Part shown: in pieces, positions 1-7,689 of the stretch
How positions within the stretch are numbered: the stretch's first letter is position 1
Layout of the letters: each line of letters opens with the position of its first letter
Assembly: GCA_012735335.1 (NCBI GenBank)
Contig: JAAYHO010000219.1
Coordinates: forward strand, 1 to 19,931
Direction: 5' to 3'
DNA: 19,931 nucleotides
DNA from: Gammaproteobacteria bacterium
GTDB taxonomy: Bacteria > Pseudomonadota > Gammaproteobacteria > Pseudomonadales > Pseudomonadaceae
Made by a program: the position numbers and the translations under genes
Notes under the pieces: model-generated
What the model was told of the DNA's origin: nothing
Seen by the model: the letters and a program-made list of their open reading frames with translations, nothing else
The model's database searches: none

Positions 1-555
1 CAGGCTTACCCGGATCTGCCGTTGCATCTGGTAGCGGGTGGCCTGCGTCCGGGGGTGACCGATCCCATGCAGGATTCGGCCCGGCAGGCGCTGACCGAGC
101 ATTGGCAGGCGGTGGGCAGAACCAGTGATCAGCCGATCCTGACCCCGGATGCGCTGCCGGCGGGGTTCATCTACAACACCGAACCGGCCTGCCGCGCGCT
201 GGTAGTGGCCCGGGAGCTGGAGCCAGATCGGGTCTGGTCGCTGGTCAAGACGATTCAGAGCGCCTTCTATACCCGCGCCGAGGATGTCACCCAGTGTTCG
301 CTGTTGAGTGATCTGGCCGAGCAGGTTGGCTATCCGCGCAGCAGATTCAGCAAGGCCTTTGTCGCCGACAGCGCCCAACTGGCGGTGGCGGCGGATTTCA
401 GCTGGGTGGGGGATCTGGGGATCAGCGGTTTTCCGACCCTGCTGGCCGAGCGTGACGGCATGCTGGCGCTGTTGGCCAATGGTTATCAGCCAGCGGAGGT
501 TGTTTTGCCGTTGTTGCAGCGTTGGGTAGAGGCGGGGCGGATAGGGGTGGTTTGA
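1..555 (+). CDS. DsbA/FrnE-family thioredoxin-fold protein, 5' end outside the window
   Basis: The frame is open from base 1 and ends at a TGA at 553-555, so this is the C-terminal 184 residues of a protein of probably a little over 200. The segment SGFPTLL near the end is the cis-proline loop of the thioredoxin fold. The helical insert before it (CRALVVARELEPDRVWSL, then a region with two Cys-free helices) fits the DsbA/FrnE-like family, whose members are oxidoreductases or isomerases acting on thiols. The N-terminal active site (CxxC or a variant) lies upstream of the window, so catalytic competence cannot be judged. The nearest in-frame start codon in view (a TTG at 22) is internal and is not the real start. 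It converges on the UPF0149 gene across a REP doublet. Family call fairly sure; substrate unknown. Confidence 0.8.
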   Translation, partial: QAYPDLPLHLVAGGLRPGVTDPMQDSARQALTEHWQAVGRTSDQPILTPDALPAGFIYNTEPACRALVVARELEPDRVWSLVKTIQSAFYTRAEDVTQCSLLSDLAEQVGYPRSRFSKAFVADSAQLAVAADFSWVGDLGISGFPTLLAERDGMLALLANGYQPAEVVLPLLQRWVEAGRIGVV

Positions 556-580
556 GCTGAGGGACGAGTGGCGGTTGGCT

Positions 581-664
581 GCGCCTTCGGCCCGGGGGCG
601 GGCCTCCTACATTCAATGAAATGTAGGAGCCGCGCCCTCGCGGCGATGGCCTGCGCCGCAGGCC
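581..664. repeat. REP-like inverted doublet (BIME type)
   Basis: Two head-to-head copies of a TGTAGGAG-type element. The shared core forms a perfect 10-bp inverted repeat (CTCCTACATT at 604-613, AATGTAGGAG at 620-629) around a 6-base loop. The right copy has two further perfect hairpins: GCCGCG/CGCGGC (629-634 with 639-644) and GGCCTGC/GCAGGCC (648-654 with 658-664). The left copy has a GGCCC/GGGCC hairpin (589-593 with 600-604). The TGTAGGAGC core followed by a GC hairpin and GCGAT is the usual form of Pseudomonas REP sequences (family knowledge). It fills the gap between two convergent genes and could also stop transcription from both sides, although no T tract is visible. Confidence 0.75.
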
Positions 665-670
665 GGTCGA

Positions 671-1261
671 TCAGTGACGCGGATCAAACAGCGCCGGGCG
701 GCCTTTCTCTTCCGGGGCCTGGAACAGCAGATACAGCTGAGTCAGCGCATCGGGGATGTGGTCGAGCATGTCCTGGACCATTTCTTCATCCTGGGCAATT
801 TCGGCAAATTCAGGTTGGTCCTCGAACAGACCGGAGCCGACCATGATTGGCAGCAGCAGCTCACTGACGGTTTCCTCGTCCTGAGTGAACCAGTCTTCCT
901 CGCGCAGGAATACGCCTTCGAGGAAGCCCACACACCAGCTGCGCAGATCAGACAGATCCGGCTCGTCGCCCAGGGTCAGTTCACACGGCGGCTCCAGATC
1001 CTCATCACTGGCCAGGATGCGGCCAATCAGTGCCTTGAGCTCACGCAGACTGTTCTCGATGTCGGCCTTCTGTGCCTCGTCCACGTACTTGGGCTCTTCG
1101 GCAAACAGCTCGAATATCCACTCCTGTTCGGGTACTTCAACAGGGGCGATGGACAGGGCGGTCAGATAACCATGCCCGGCAAGGTAATCGAGAGCTTCAT
1201 CATGCAGATCGTCGGCATCAAGGAACTGCTGCAGGCGCTCGAGTTGGTCAGCAAAGGACAT
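671..1261 (-). CDS. UPF0149 / YecA-YgfB family protein
   Basis: A 196-residue acidic protein of the UPF0149 family. The family core is visible as YLAGHGYLTALSIAPVEVP followed by EWIFELF near residues 23-48, and again as WCVGFLEGVF in the second half. There is no C-terminal Cys-rich SEC-C zinc motif of the kind some YecA proteins carry, so it is the short YgfB-like form. I chose the ATG at 1261 because a GAGGTG Shine-Dalgarno (complement of 1266-1271) sits directly before it; the open frame runs on upstream to 1423 but that part has no family similarity. It has its own promoter (1291-1319) and diverges from recQ. Molecular role is not established by anything in the sequence; family members are small cytoplasmic proteins. 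Confidence 0.85.
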   Translation of the reverse strand: MSFADQLERLQQFLDADDLHDEALDYLAGHGYLTALSIAPVEVPEQEWIFELFAEEPKYVDEAQKADIENSLRELKALIGRILASDEDLEPPCELTLGDEPDLSDLRSWCVGFLEGVFLREEDWFTQDEETVSELLLPIMVGSGLFEDQPEFAEIAQDEEMVQDMLDHIPDALTQLYLLFQAPEEKGRPALFDPRH

Positions 1262-1290
1262 GGCACACCTCATCATGGATAATGACCGGC

Positions 1291-1319
1291 ATTGTACGCA
1301 GGTGGTCGGGTTTTGCCAA
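1291..1319 (-). promoter_or_regulatory. sigma70-type promoter of the UPF0149 gene
   Basis: Read on the minus strand: TTGGCA (-35, complement of 1314-1319), a spacer of exactly 17 bases, then TACAAT (-10, complement of 1291-1296). Each hexamer matches the consensus in five of six positions. The predicted start of transcription lies about 20-25 bases before the ATG at 1261. Confidence 0.7.
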
Positions 1320-1343
1320 AGGATCGGCATTCCCTGCGCGGGG

Positions 1344-1374
1344 TTAAGGCGCTTTGCCCCGGGGCTGATATAAT
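1344..1374 (+). promoter_or_regulatory. extended -10 promoter of recQ
   Basis: A perfect TATAAT at 1369-1374 is preceded by TG at 1366-1367, giving the extended form TGnTATAAT. The -35 is weak: TTAAGG at 1344-1349 with a 19-base spacer is the best candidate. The -10 is 57 bases before the recQ ATG. Confidence 0.65.
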
Positions 1375-1431
1375 CAACCGCTTTGCGCGGCTCGGTAGCC
1401 GCCGCGCGAAGGCCATCATGCAAGGAGAATC

Positions 1432-3564
1432 ATGCGCGAGCAAGCCTTACAGAAGCTGCGGGACGTTTTCGGTTATGGCGAGTTTCGCGGCCACCAGGCC
1501 GACATCATCGATCAGGTCGCCTGCGGTGGTGATGCGCTGGTATTGATGCCCACCGGCGGCGGCAAATCCCTGTGTTACCAGATTCCCGGGCTGTTGCGCC
1601 CCGGCCTGGCGGTGGTGGTATCGCCGTTGATCGCCCTGATGGATGATCAGGTTGCCACCCTCAACGAGCTGGGCCTGCGGGCTGCCGCGCTGAACTCCAC
1701 GCTGGATGAACAGAGCCGCCGGGATATAGCCGATCGGCTGCGCCGGGGTGATATGGACTTTCTCTATCTGGCCCCCGAACGGCTGCTCCAGCCGCGTACC
1801 CTGCAATTTCTGCAGAGCCTGAATATCGCCCTGTTTGCCATCGACGAGGCCCACTGCGTATCCCAGTGGGGGCATGATTTCCGTCCCGAGTATCTGCAAT
1901 TGGGGCAACTGGCCGAGCTGTTCCCGGGTGTGCCGCGCATGGCCCTGACCGCCACCGCCGACGAGCGCACCCGTGAAGAAATTGCCCAGCGCCTGAGGCT
2001 CGAGCATGCCGAGCGCTTCGTCTCCGGCTTCGACCGCCCCAACATCTTCTACCGCATCGTGCCCAAGGACCGGCCGCGTCAGCAGCTGCTGGCCTTTCTC
2101 AAGGATCAGCGCGGCAATGCCGGCATCGTCTATTGCCTGTCCCGCAAGAAGGTCGAGGATACCGCCCAGTGGCTGAGCGAGCAGGGCTGGCCGGCCTTGC
2201 CCTATCATGCGGGGCTGCCACCGGAGCTGCGGGCTACCCATCAGCGGCGCTTTCTCAACGAAGAAGGGCTGATCATGGTGGCAACCATCGCCTTCGGCAT
2301 GGGTATCGACAAGTCCAACGTGCGTTTCGTCGCCCACCTGGATCTGCCCAAGAGTATCGAGGCCTACTATCAGGAAACCGGGCGGGGCGGGCGTGATGGC
2401 CTGCCGGCCGACGCCTGGATGGCCTACGGTCTGCAGGATGTACTGCTGCTCAACCAGATCATGGCCAACTCCGAAGGGGACGAGCGGCACAAGCGTATCG
2501 AGCGGCACAAGCTCGATGCCATGCTGGCGCTGTGCGAGCTGACCGGCTGTCGGCGTCAGTCGCTGCTGGGGTATTTCGGCGAAACGCTGGAACAACCCTG
2601 CGGCCACTGCGACAACTGTGTGGAACCGGCGGACACCTGGGACGGCAGTGAAGCGGCGCGTATGGCCCTGTCCACTGTCTACCGCAGCGGCCAGCGTTAC
2701 GGCGTCGGCCATCTGACCGATATCCTGCTGGGTCGGGACAACGAGAAGATCCGTGGTGCCGGGCACCAGCATCTGTCCACCTATGGCATCGGCAAGCAGC
2801 TGAGCGAACAGGAATGGCGTTCGGTATTCCGCCAATTGATTGCCCGGCGGCTGGTGGAAATCGATCTGGATGGGTTCGGCAGCCTGCGCCTGGCGGAAAG
2901 CTGCCGCCCGCTGCTGCGTGGCGAAGAGTCACTGGCCCTGCGCAAGGATATCGCCCGTTCGGCGGCGCTGCCGACCCGCAAGGGCGACAAACCGGTGATT
3001 GCCGAGGCGGATCGTGAACTCTGGGAGCAACTGCGAGCCCTGCGCAAGCGTCTGGCCGAGGCCCACGGGGTACCACCCTATGTGGTATTTGCCGACTCCA
3101 CCCTGGTCGACATGCTGCGCCAACGCCCCACCACCATGCAGGACATGGCCCTGGTCAGCGGTATTGGTGCGCACAAGCTGGAGCGCTACGGCGCGGACTT
3201 TCTGCAGGTGCTGCTGGCCGATGGTACGGATTCCGCCCCGGCGACAGTGGTGCATGAAGCCCAGGAAGTGCAGGCGCTGGCACTGGCCGGCATGGAGCCG
3301 CAGCAGATTGCCGCGCAGAGCGGTCTGCCGATCAGGCAGGTGTATCAGAAACTGGCCCAGGCCATCAGTACCGGGCAACTGGAGCTGCATCACGCGGTAG
3401 ATCTGCCGCCGGGGCAGCTGGAGCGTATACAGGATATCTTTCTCAACGACGCCGAGGAGGATCTGCCCGGCGTCCGGGCGGTAGCCCAGCAGCTGGATGA
3501 ACCAGTGGAAGAGGGCGTGCTGCACTGCATCCGCGCGGCGCTGATACTGGAAATCAGCGGCTGA
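1432..3564 (+). CDS. recQ: ATP-dependent DNA helicase RecQ
   Basis: A 710-residue 3'-5' superfamily 2 helicase for recombination and repair. In order: motif 0 region [10 protein letters not shown] (Q22), Walker A TGGGKS (41-46), DEAH box (138-141) followed by the aromatic-rich loop [18 protein letters not shown] (171-177), motif [12 protein letters not shown] (314-323), the RecQ zinc site with C373, C390, C393 and C396, a winged-helix RQC region, an HRDC domain at about 528-593, and a C-terminal helix-turn-helix extension (about 610-700) that the 609-residue E. coli protein lacks and which is common in pseudomonads. The ATG at 1432 has AAGGAGA eight bases before it. Single gene with its own promoter; diverges from UPF0149. 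All catalytic and metal residues are intact. Confidence 0.97.
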   Translation: MREQALQKLRDVFGYGEFRGHQADIIDQVACGGDALVLMPTGGGKSLCYQIPGLLRPGLAVVVSPLIALMDDQVATLNELGLRAAALNSTLDEQSRRDIADRLRRGDMDFLYLAPERLLQPRTLQFLQSLNIALFAIDEAHCVSQWGHDFRPEYLQLGQLAELFPGVPRMALTATADERTREEIAQRLRLEHAERFVSGFDRPNIFYRIVPKDRPRQQLLAFLKDQRGNAGIVYCLSRKKVEDTAQWLSEQGWPALPYHAGLPPELRATHQRRFLNEEGLIMVATIAFGMGIDKSNVRFVAHLDLPKSIEAYYQETGRGGRDGLPADAWMAYGLQDVLLLNQIMANSEGDERHKRIERHKLDAMLALCELTGCRRQSLLGYFGETLEQPCGHCDNCVEPADTWDGSEAARMALSTVYRSGQRYGVGHLTDILLGRDNEKIRGAGHQHLSTYGIGKQLSEQEWRSVFRQLIARRLVEIDLDGFGSLRLAESCRPLLRGEESLALRKDIARSAALPTRKGDKPVIAEADRELWEQLRALRKRLAEAHGVPPYVVFADSTLVDMLRQRPTTMQDMALVSGIGAHKLERYGADFLQVLLADGTDSAPATVVHEAQEVQALALAGMEPQQIAAQSGLPIRQVYQKLAQAISTGQLELHHAVDLPPGQLERIQDIFLNDAEEDLPGVRAVAQQLDEPVEEGVLHCIRAALILEISG

Positions 3565-3591
3565 CGCAGAGCAGGGCGATACTCCCGGGAG

Positions 3592-3653
3592 GGACGAGCA
3601 CCAGCTCGTCCAGCGGAGGCAGGAACAGCATCGCTCATCGAGCTGGTGCTCGA
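3592..3653. repeat. paired fold-back repeat after recQ
   Basis: Two inverted copies of a hairpin. Left: GGACGAGC/GCTCGTCC (3592-3599 with 3604-3611, loop ACCA). Right: TCGAGC/GCTCGA (3638-3643 with 3648-3653, loop TGGT). The two copies are also complementary to each other over 14 bases (3595-3608 with 3639-3652), so the region can form either two small hairpins or one long one. It lies between the 3' end of recQ and the 3' end of the HD-domain remnant. It differs in sequence from the TGTAGGAG element at 581-664. The rest of 3565-3667 shows nothing recognisable. Confidence 0.65.
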
Positions 3654-3667
3654 CGTTCCCAGGTTGC

Positions 3668-3814
3668 TCAGGCCTTCCAGTGTGAGCAGCGGATCACCGA
3701 GCAGAAGTTGCCGCGCTGGAAGTGCGGGTCCTTGTCGGCCAGCACGTCGGCCTTGACGTTGCCGAAGGTGGTTTCCGGCTTGTGCTTGATGCCGTCGTAG
3801 AAGGCCTGAATGTT
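3668..3814 (-). pseudogene. 3' remnant of an HD-domain hydrolase gene
   Basis: On the minus strand, 48 codons and a TGA (3668-3670) read NIQAFYDGIKHKPETTFGNV, then ADVLADKDPHFQRGNF, and end CSVIRCSHWKA. I recognise this as the C-terminus of HD-domain phosphohydrolases related to cyanamide hydratase, proteins normally around 200 residues. The metal-binding HD core would lie N-terminal and is absent. Homology stops at 3814; the frame then runs six codons into unrelated sequence and meets a stop (3833-3835), with no start codon. It directly abuts the regulator remnant starting at 3814. The family call is from memory of the conserved tail. Confidence 0.7.
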
Positions 3815-4437
3815 TACTGGATGGGCGGGTGGTCACTACCCACTGGCAGCATGCGGCGCAACTGGCGACCCGTTTTCCGGCGGCACGGGTGGAACATGAT
3901 CGCATCTTCTCCCGGGATGGGGCGCTGGTGACCTCGGCGGGGGTGACCGCCGGGATCGATCTGGCCCTGGCGCTGGTCAGCGAAGATCACGGCTCAGCGC
4001 TGTCGCTGGCCTGTGCCAAGCGTCTGGTGGTGGTCGCCCAGCGTCAGGGCGGGCAGTCCCAGTTCAGTCCGCTGCTGCAGCCACCCGGCGACCCGACAAC
4101 CCCGGTCGGTCGGGTGCAGGCGCATGTCATGGAGCATATCGGCGAGCCCTTCAGCGTGGAGCAACTGGCCGAGATTGCCGGCGTCAGCCTGCGCAGTATT
4201 TCCCGGTTGTTCATGCGCGAGCTGGGTATTACCCCGCATGAATATGTCACCGGAGTGCGGCTGGATCAGGCGCGGCAACTGCTTGAGGCGACCGATCTGC
4301 CGCTCAAGGTGATTGCCTGGCAGTGCGGTTTCGCCACGCCGGAGCAGATGCGCAGCACCTTCCAGCGCAAGCTGGGGGTCAGCCCGTTGCGCTACCGGGA
4401 AAGCTTCGGTGCTGCCGGGGTGCAGGCCGCCCCCTAG
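3814..4437 (+). pseudogene. 5'-truncated GlxA-type AraC-family regulator
   Basis: 207 codons ending at TAG (4435-4437). The translation starts within LLDGRVVTTHWQHAAQLA, the late part of the DJ-1/PfpI-like domain of GlxA regulators, continues through TSAGVTAGIDLALALV, and carries a full AraC DNA-binding region: two helix-turn-helix units (VEQLAEIAGVSLRSISRLF and IAWQCGFATPEQMRSTFQRK) and the LGVSPLRYRE end. About the first 100-120 residues of a normal protein of some 320 are missing, with no ATG or clear ribosome site. A GTG at 3829 could start a 202-residue product but cuts the sensor domain in half, so I call it broken. Its stop shares the bases CTAG with the stop of plpD on the other strand. 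Confidence 0.75.
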
Positions 4438-6626
4438 AAGGTATGCCCCAGGTTCATGTACAGGGCGCTTTCGCCTTCCTCGTTGGCACCGATGCCGAGG
4501 AACAGCGGGCCGAGGAAGGTGTCCATGCCCAGCAACAGGCTGGCGGCGCCCATGTAACCGGTATCCAGTTCATCCTGACCCTTGTTGTAGACACGGCCGT
4601 ACTCCAGGCTGCCGCCCAGGTACATGGGAATGGTCAGGGGCATGCTGCTGGGGTTCAGGCGGCGGTAATAGATGCCGCGTACCAGGTTGTAGTTCTGCCC
4701 GGCCAGGCCGTTTTCCCGGAAGCCGGAAAACTCGCCCAGGCCACCGAGAATGAAGCTGCTCTGGGCCACGTCCACGTCATCATCGGTACGGCCGATAAAG
4801 GCACCCAGTTGCAGACTGTGCGGCCCTTGGGCAAAGGCGCGACTGGCCCGTATCTCCAGCTGCTGATAGCGCTCGTCGGCACCCAGATTCGGTTCCGACT
4901 GGCGCCAGAGGATGCGTGCGGCATCGCCGGAGCGGGGGAAGTTGACGTTGTCCATGGTGTCCCGGTCGATCTGCAGGGAATAGAACGCCTCATTGAAGCT
5001 CAGCGTATCCTGATCAGGATCGCCCACGCGGATTCTGGATTTGCCGTCATAGCGCGACAGGCCAAAGCGCACCTCGCCGTTATTGGCAATCTGCCGACCG
5101 ATATTGATGCCCGCGCCATAGCGCTGCTGGCGGTAATCGGCAACCGGGTCGTTATCCAGGATGACTTCCACGTTGCGCGCCTCGGCATCGATAAAGGGCG
5201 CGATGAAGTAGCGTGAACCGTAGTCCAGCGGCTGGTAGAACTCGCTGTACAGCTGCTGGTGCTCACCCAGTTGCAGGCGGGTCAGCCATTCGGCGCCCAG
5301 CGGGTTGACGCCGTTGACGCGGAAGCTGGCACCTATGGTGAACTGGCTGCCGCCCTCGAAATCATCCACCAGATTCAGCCCCAGCCGCAGGAAGTCGGTA
5401 CCGGTCTGACGACCGTGGGTGCGGATCAGCAGGGTGTTCTGCTCGCCCTCATGGAGGATCTCGTAGTTCACCTGGCTGAAGTAGTCGGTGCCATAGATGG
5501 TGCCCATGTCCTTGGCCAGATGATCGGTATTCAGTGGCTCGCCGAGCTGCTGGCGGACCATGCTGCGCACCACCGCATCGGCTACCTTGCCACTGTTGAT
5601 GACCCGTATCTCGTGAATGATGGGCTGGCGCTGGGGGCGATGCCGGGCCAGGTTGCCACCGGACTGGCTGGCGGCACCGGGCTGGGCGTAGGCGTACAAC
5701 AGCGGCGAGCCCAGCAGGCTCTGCTCCCCGGCGGCAATCGCCTGCTCGGCTTCGGAAAAGCTGCTGAAGGCAATGCTGCCCAGCTCCGGCTGCAGCAGCA
5801 TGTCGCTGTCGGTCAGGGTGGCCAGCTGTTCCTGGGTGTTGTGCCGGATCAGCAGGCTGGTGGTCTGGTCCATGACATCGAGGATGCTGTTCATGTCACT
5901 GGCGGGTTTCAGCGGGGTGGCAATGTCCACCACTATCACCCGGTCCACGCCCATGGCCCGGGCCACATCCACCGGCAGGTTCTTCGACAGCACCCCATCC
6001 ACCAGCAGGCGACCGTCAATATTCACCGGGGCAAAGAAGCCGGGGAGGGCGATACTGGCCCGGATGGCCTGGGGCAGGTGTCCACGGTCGAAGATCACCG
6101 CATCGCCGGTGGCAATATCCGTGGCCACTGCGCGAAACGGGATCGGCAGCCGGTCAAAGTCGTCTATGTCGTTGGTGTGTACCAGCAGGCTTTCCAGTGC
6201 CAGTCCGAGGTTCTGACCCTGCAGCAGGCCCAGCGGGAAGCTCAGTTTGCCGTCCTTGAAGGACAACCGCTGCTTGACCAGAAAATCCCGGTCATCCTGT
6301 TTGCGGCGGAACGGAATATCCTCGCGCTGGGGGGCATCGCTGAGGGCTTCCGGCCAGTCCAGCTCCAGGGCGATACGCTCCAGCTCGTCGGCGCTGTATC
6401 CGGCTGCATACAGACCACCTATCACCGCGCCCATGCTGGTACCGGTAATGGCGTGGAGCTGGATGTCCATCTGCTCGATCTGTTTCAGCACGCCGATATG
6501 GGCCAGCCCCCGGGCGCCACCGCCGGACAGAACCAGTCCGGTTCGCACCTCGGGTGCCGGGGCAGTGTCAGCCAGGCACAGGGAGGACAGCAGGATGAGC
6601 AGCAGGGCGAGGGCAGGTCTGAACAT
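4434..6626 (-). CDS. plpD: Patatin-like phospholipase PlpD, type Vd secreted
   Basis: A 730-residue protein, the length of Pseudomonas aeruginosa PlpD. Signal peptide 1-19 (FRPALALLLILLSSLCLA). The patatin domain has the oxyanion loop SGGGARG (34-40), nucleophile S64 in GTSMG (62-66) and catalytic D210 in LVDG. A POTRA-like domain follows (about 335-395, HEIRVINSGKV to VNYEI), then a 16-strand-type outer-membrane barrel ending in Phe (NLGHTF). The family exports its own lipase domain through its barrel. Start: the ATG at 6626 opens the signal peptide; an upstream in-frame ATG (6713) would bury it and would start upstream of the likely -10. The Shine-Dalgarno is weak (AGG 12 bases ahead). The C-terminal stop overlaps the GlxA remnant stop. 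It diverges from plcP, another phospholipid-active enzyme. Confidence 0.93.
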   Translation of the reverse strand: MFRPALALLLILLSSLCLADTAPAPEVRTGLVLSGGGARGLAHIGVLKQIEQMDIQLHAITGTSMGAVIGGLYAAGYSADELERIALELDWPEALSDAPQREDIPFRRKQDDRDFLVKQRLSFKDGKLSFPLGLLQGQNLGLALESLLVHTNDIDDFDRLPIPFRAVATDIATGDAVIFDRGHLPQAIRASIALPGFFAPVNIDGRLLVDGVLSKNLPVDVARAMGVDRVIVVDIATPLKPASDMNSILDVMDQTTSLLIRHNTQEQLATLTDSDMLLQPELGSIAFSSFSEAEQAIAAGEQSLLGSPLLYAYAQPGAASQSGGNLARHRPQRQPIIHEIRVINSGKVADAVVRSMVRQQLGEPLNTDHLAKDMGTIYGTDYFSQVNYEILHEGEQNTLLIRTHGRQTGTDFLRLGLNLVDDFEGGSQFTIGASFRVNGVNPLGAEWLTRLQLGEHQQLYSEFYQPLDYGSRYFIAPFIDAEARNVEVILDNDPVADYRQQRYGAGINIGRQIANNGEVRFGLSRYDGKSRIRVGDPDQDTLSFNEAFYSLQIDRDTMDNVNFPRSGDAARILWRQSEPNLGADERYQQLEIRASRAFAQGPHSLQLGAFIGRTDDDVDVAQSSFILGGLGEFSGFRENGLAGQNYNLVRGIYYRRLNPSSMPLTIPMYLGGSLEYGRVYNKGQDELDTGYMGAASLLLGMDTFLGPLFLGIGANEEGESALYMNLGHTF

Positions 6627-6670
6627 GGTAAGGCCTGATGACTGAGCAGTGAGCAGATTGGACGGGGCAT

Positions 6671-6676
6671 AGTATA
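6671..6676 (-). promoter_or_regulatory. probable -10 of plpD
   Basis: TATACT on the minus strand (complement of 6671-6676), matching TATAAT in five of six positions, 44 bases before the plpD ATG. No convincing -35 at the right distance, so the assignment is tentative. Confidence 0.4.
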
Positions 6677-6732
6677 CGAGGCTGCGCGCGGATTGTGGTG
6701 AAACTGCCAGCACACCGGCAGACGATCGGTCG

Positions 6733-6772
6733 CTGTCACAGGGTTGTCATGCAGCTGTCATGCACCGGTCAC
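6733..6772 (+). promoter_or_regulatory. two tandem Pho boxes (PhoB sites) upstream of plcP
   Basis: Four 7-base half sites at an exact 11-base pitch: CTGTCAC (6733-6739), TTGTCAT (6744-6750), CTGTCAT (6755-6761), CGGTCAC (6766-6772). The PhoB consensus is CTGTCAT repeated after a 4-base spacer, so this reads as two boxes back to back pointing at plcP. The last half site ends 45 bases before the ATG. A -10-like CAGGAT at 6783-6788 lies ten bases downstream, where a PhoB-dependent promoter would have its -10; that hexamer is weak, as is usual for activated promoters. Confidence 0.75.
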
Positions 6773-6817
6773 CCATGCTCGGCAGGATGGGCGCATGGAT
6801 GGAACAGGGGGTGACAG

Positions 6818-7648
6818 ATGACCCACGTGGAAGAGTTTTCTGCCGGCGGTAAACAACGGGTGCGCACCATCTGGATTTCCGATGTGCACCTGGGCACACG
6901 GGACTGCCAGGCAGAGAAGCTGGCAGCATTTCTCAAGGAGCATGAGTGCGATCAGCTGTATCTGGTCGGCGATATCATCGACGGCTGGCGGCTGCGCAAG
7001 AGCATGTACTGGCCGCAATCCCATACCAACGTCATTCGCCGCATACTGACCATGGCCAAGCGTGGCACCCGGGTGGTGTACGTTACCGGTAACCACGATG
7101 AATTCCTGCGCCGCTACGGCATGCTGAATATCGGCAATCTGCTGCTGGTGGACGAGGCCGAGCACCGTACCGCCGATGGGCGCCGCCTGCTGGTGATCCA
7201 CGGTGACCAGTTCGATGTCATCACCCGCTACCACCGCTGGCTGGCCTTCCTCGGCGATTATGCCTACGAGTTCAGCCTGCGCCTGAATCGCTGGCTCAAC
7301 TACTGGCGCAGCCGTTGCGGATATGGCTACTGGTCGCTGTCCGGTTATCTCAAGCACCGGGTGAAGAAGGCGGTGAACTTCATCAGCGACTTCGAGGATG
7401 CGCTGGCCCACGAGTGCCGCAAGCGTGACATGCAGGGCGTGGTCTGTGGCCACATCCACCATGCCGAGATCCGTGATGTGGATGGCATCGCCTACCACAA
7501 CTGCGGTGACTGGGTGGAGTCGTGCACGGCGCTGATCGAACACTGGGATGGCAGTATCACCCAGTATCACTGGTCCGAACCGGCAACTGAGTCCGAGCAG
7601 GTAACAGAGGCCGAACCGCTGAAGGAAAAACTGCCGGAGACGGTCTGA
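6818..7648 (+). CDS. plcP: Metallophosphoesterase, probable phospholipase C PlcP
   Basis: A 276-residue calcineurin-like phosphoesterase of the LpxH-related group (COG2908). Metal motifs are complete: SDVHLG (21-26), GDIIDGW (51-57), GNHDE (91-95), HGDQ (128-131), GHIHH (211-215). The overall sequence (VGDIIDGWRL, YWPQSH, YGYWSLS, KKAVNFISDFE, NCGDWVESCTA) resembles PlcP of Sinorhizobium meliloti, which removes headgroups from phospholipids during phosphate starvation so that diacylglycerol can be turned into phosphorus-free lipids. Such genes are often labelled UDP-2,3-diacylglucosamine hydrolase by homology. The tandem Pho boxes upstream favour PlcP over LpxH. Strong Shine-Dalgarno AGGGGG at 6806-6811. 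No glycosyltransferase partner is in the window. It converges on cyaB. Confidence 0.8.
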   Translation: MTHVEEFSAGGKQRVRTIWISDVHLGTRDCQAEKLAAFLKEHECDQLYLVGDIIDGWRLRKSMYWPQSHTNVIRRILTMAKRGTRVVYVTGNHDEFLRRYGMLNIGNLLLVDEAEHRTADGRRLLVIHGDQFDVITRYHRWLAFLGDYAYEFSLRLNRWLNYWRSRCGYGYWSLSGYLKHRVKKAVNFISDFEDALAHECRKRDMQGVVCGHIHHAEIRDVDGIAYHNCGDWVESCTALIEHWDGSITQYHWSEPATESEQVTEAEPLKEKLPETV

Positions 7649-7657
7649 CTCCGGCAG
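7626..7657 (-). terminator. intrinsic terminator of cyaB, inside the plcP 3' end
   Basis: A perfect 9-bp inverted repeat, CTGCCGGAG (7631-7639) and CTCCGGCAG (7649-7657), with a 9-base loop that contains the plcP stop codon. On the minus strand it is followed directly by TTTTT (complement of 7626-7630), the full layout of an intrinsic terminator. It lies about 33 bases beyond the cyaB stop and points the right way for cyaB. On the plus strand there is no T run. Confidence 0.8.
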
Positions 7658-7658
7658 C

Positions 7659-7683
7659 CGACGGGGCGGCCTGCCGCCCGTCG
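7659..7683. other. second hairpin in the plcP/cyaB convergent gap
   Basis: CGACGGG (7659-7665) pairs with CCCGTCG (7677-7683), extended by CGG/CCG after a one-base bulge, to give a 10-bp stem with a short loop. No T tract on either side. It may help end plcP transcripts. Confidence 0.45.
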
Positions 7684-7689
7684 CTCGTC

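Noticed and set aside
1447..2835. Long minus-strand open frame (462 codons) opposite recQ
   Set aside because: recQ on plus has complete helicase motifs; the antisense product is a Gly/Gln/Ala-rich shadow typical of GC-rich coding DNA.
3829..4437. A functional short AraC-type regulator starting at GTG 3829
   Set aside because: Family similarity continues upstream of the GTG to 3814, the sensor domain is cut in half and there is no good ribosome site; called a remnant, though expression is not excluded.
5259..6638. Long plus-strand open frame (459 codons) opposite plpD
   Set aside because: No domain or ribosome site; it is the complement of the patatin and barrel coding region.
6733..6772. 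Pho boxes as activators of plpD
   Set aside because: They point towards plcP and lie about 60 bases upstream of the plpD -10, not at its -35 position.
7631..7657. Hairpin at the plcP stop taken first as the plcP terminator
   Set aside because: The T tract is on the minus strand only, so it serves cyaB, not plcP.
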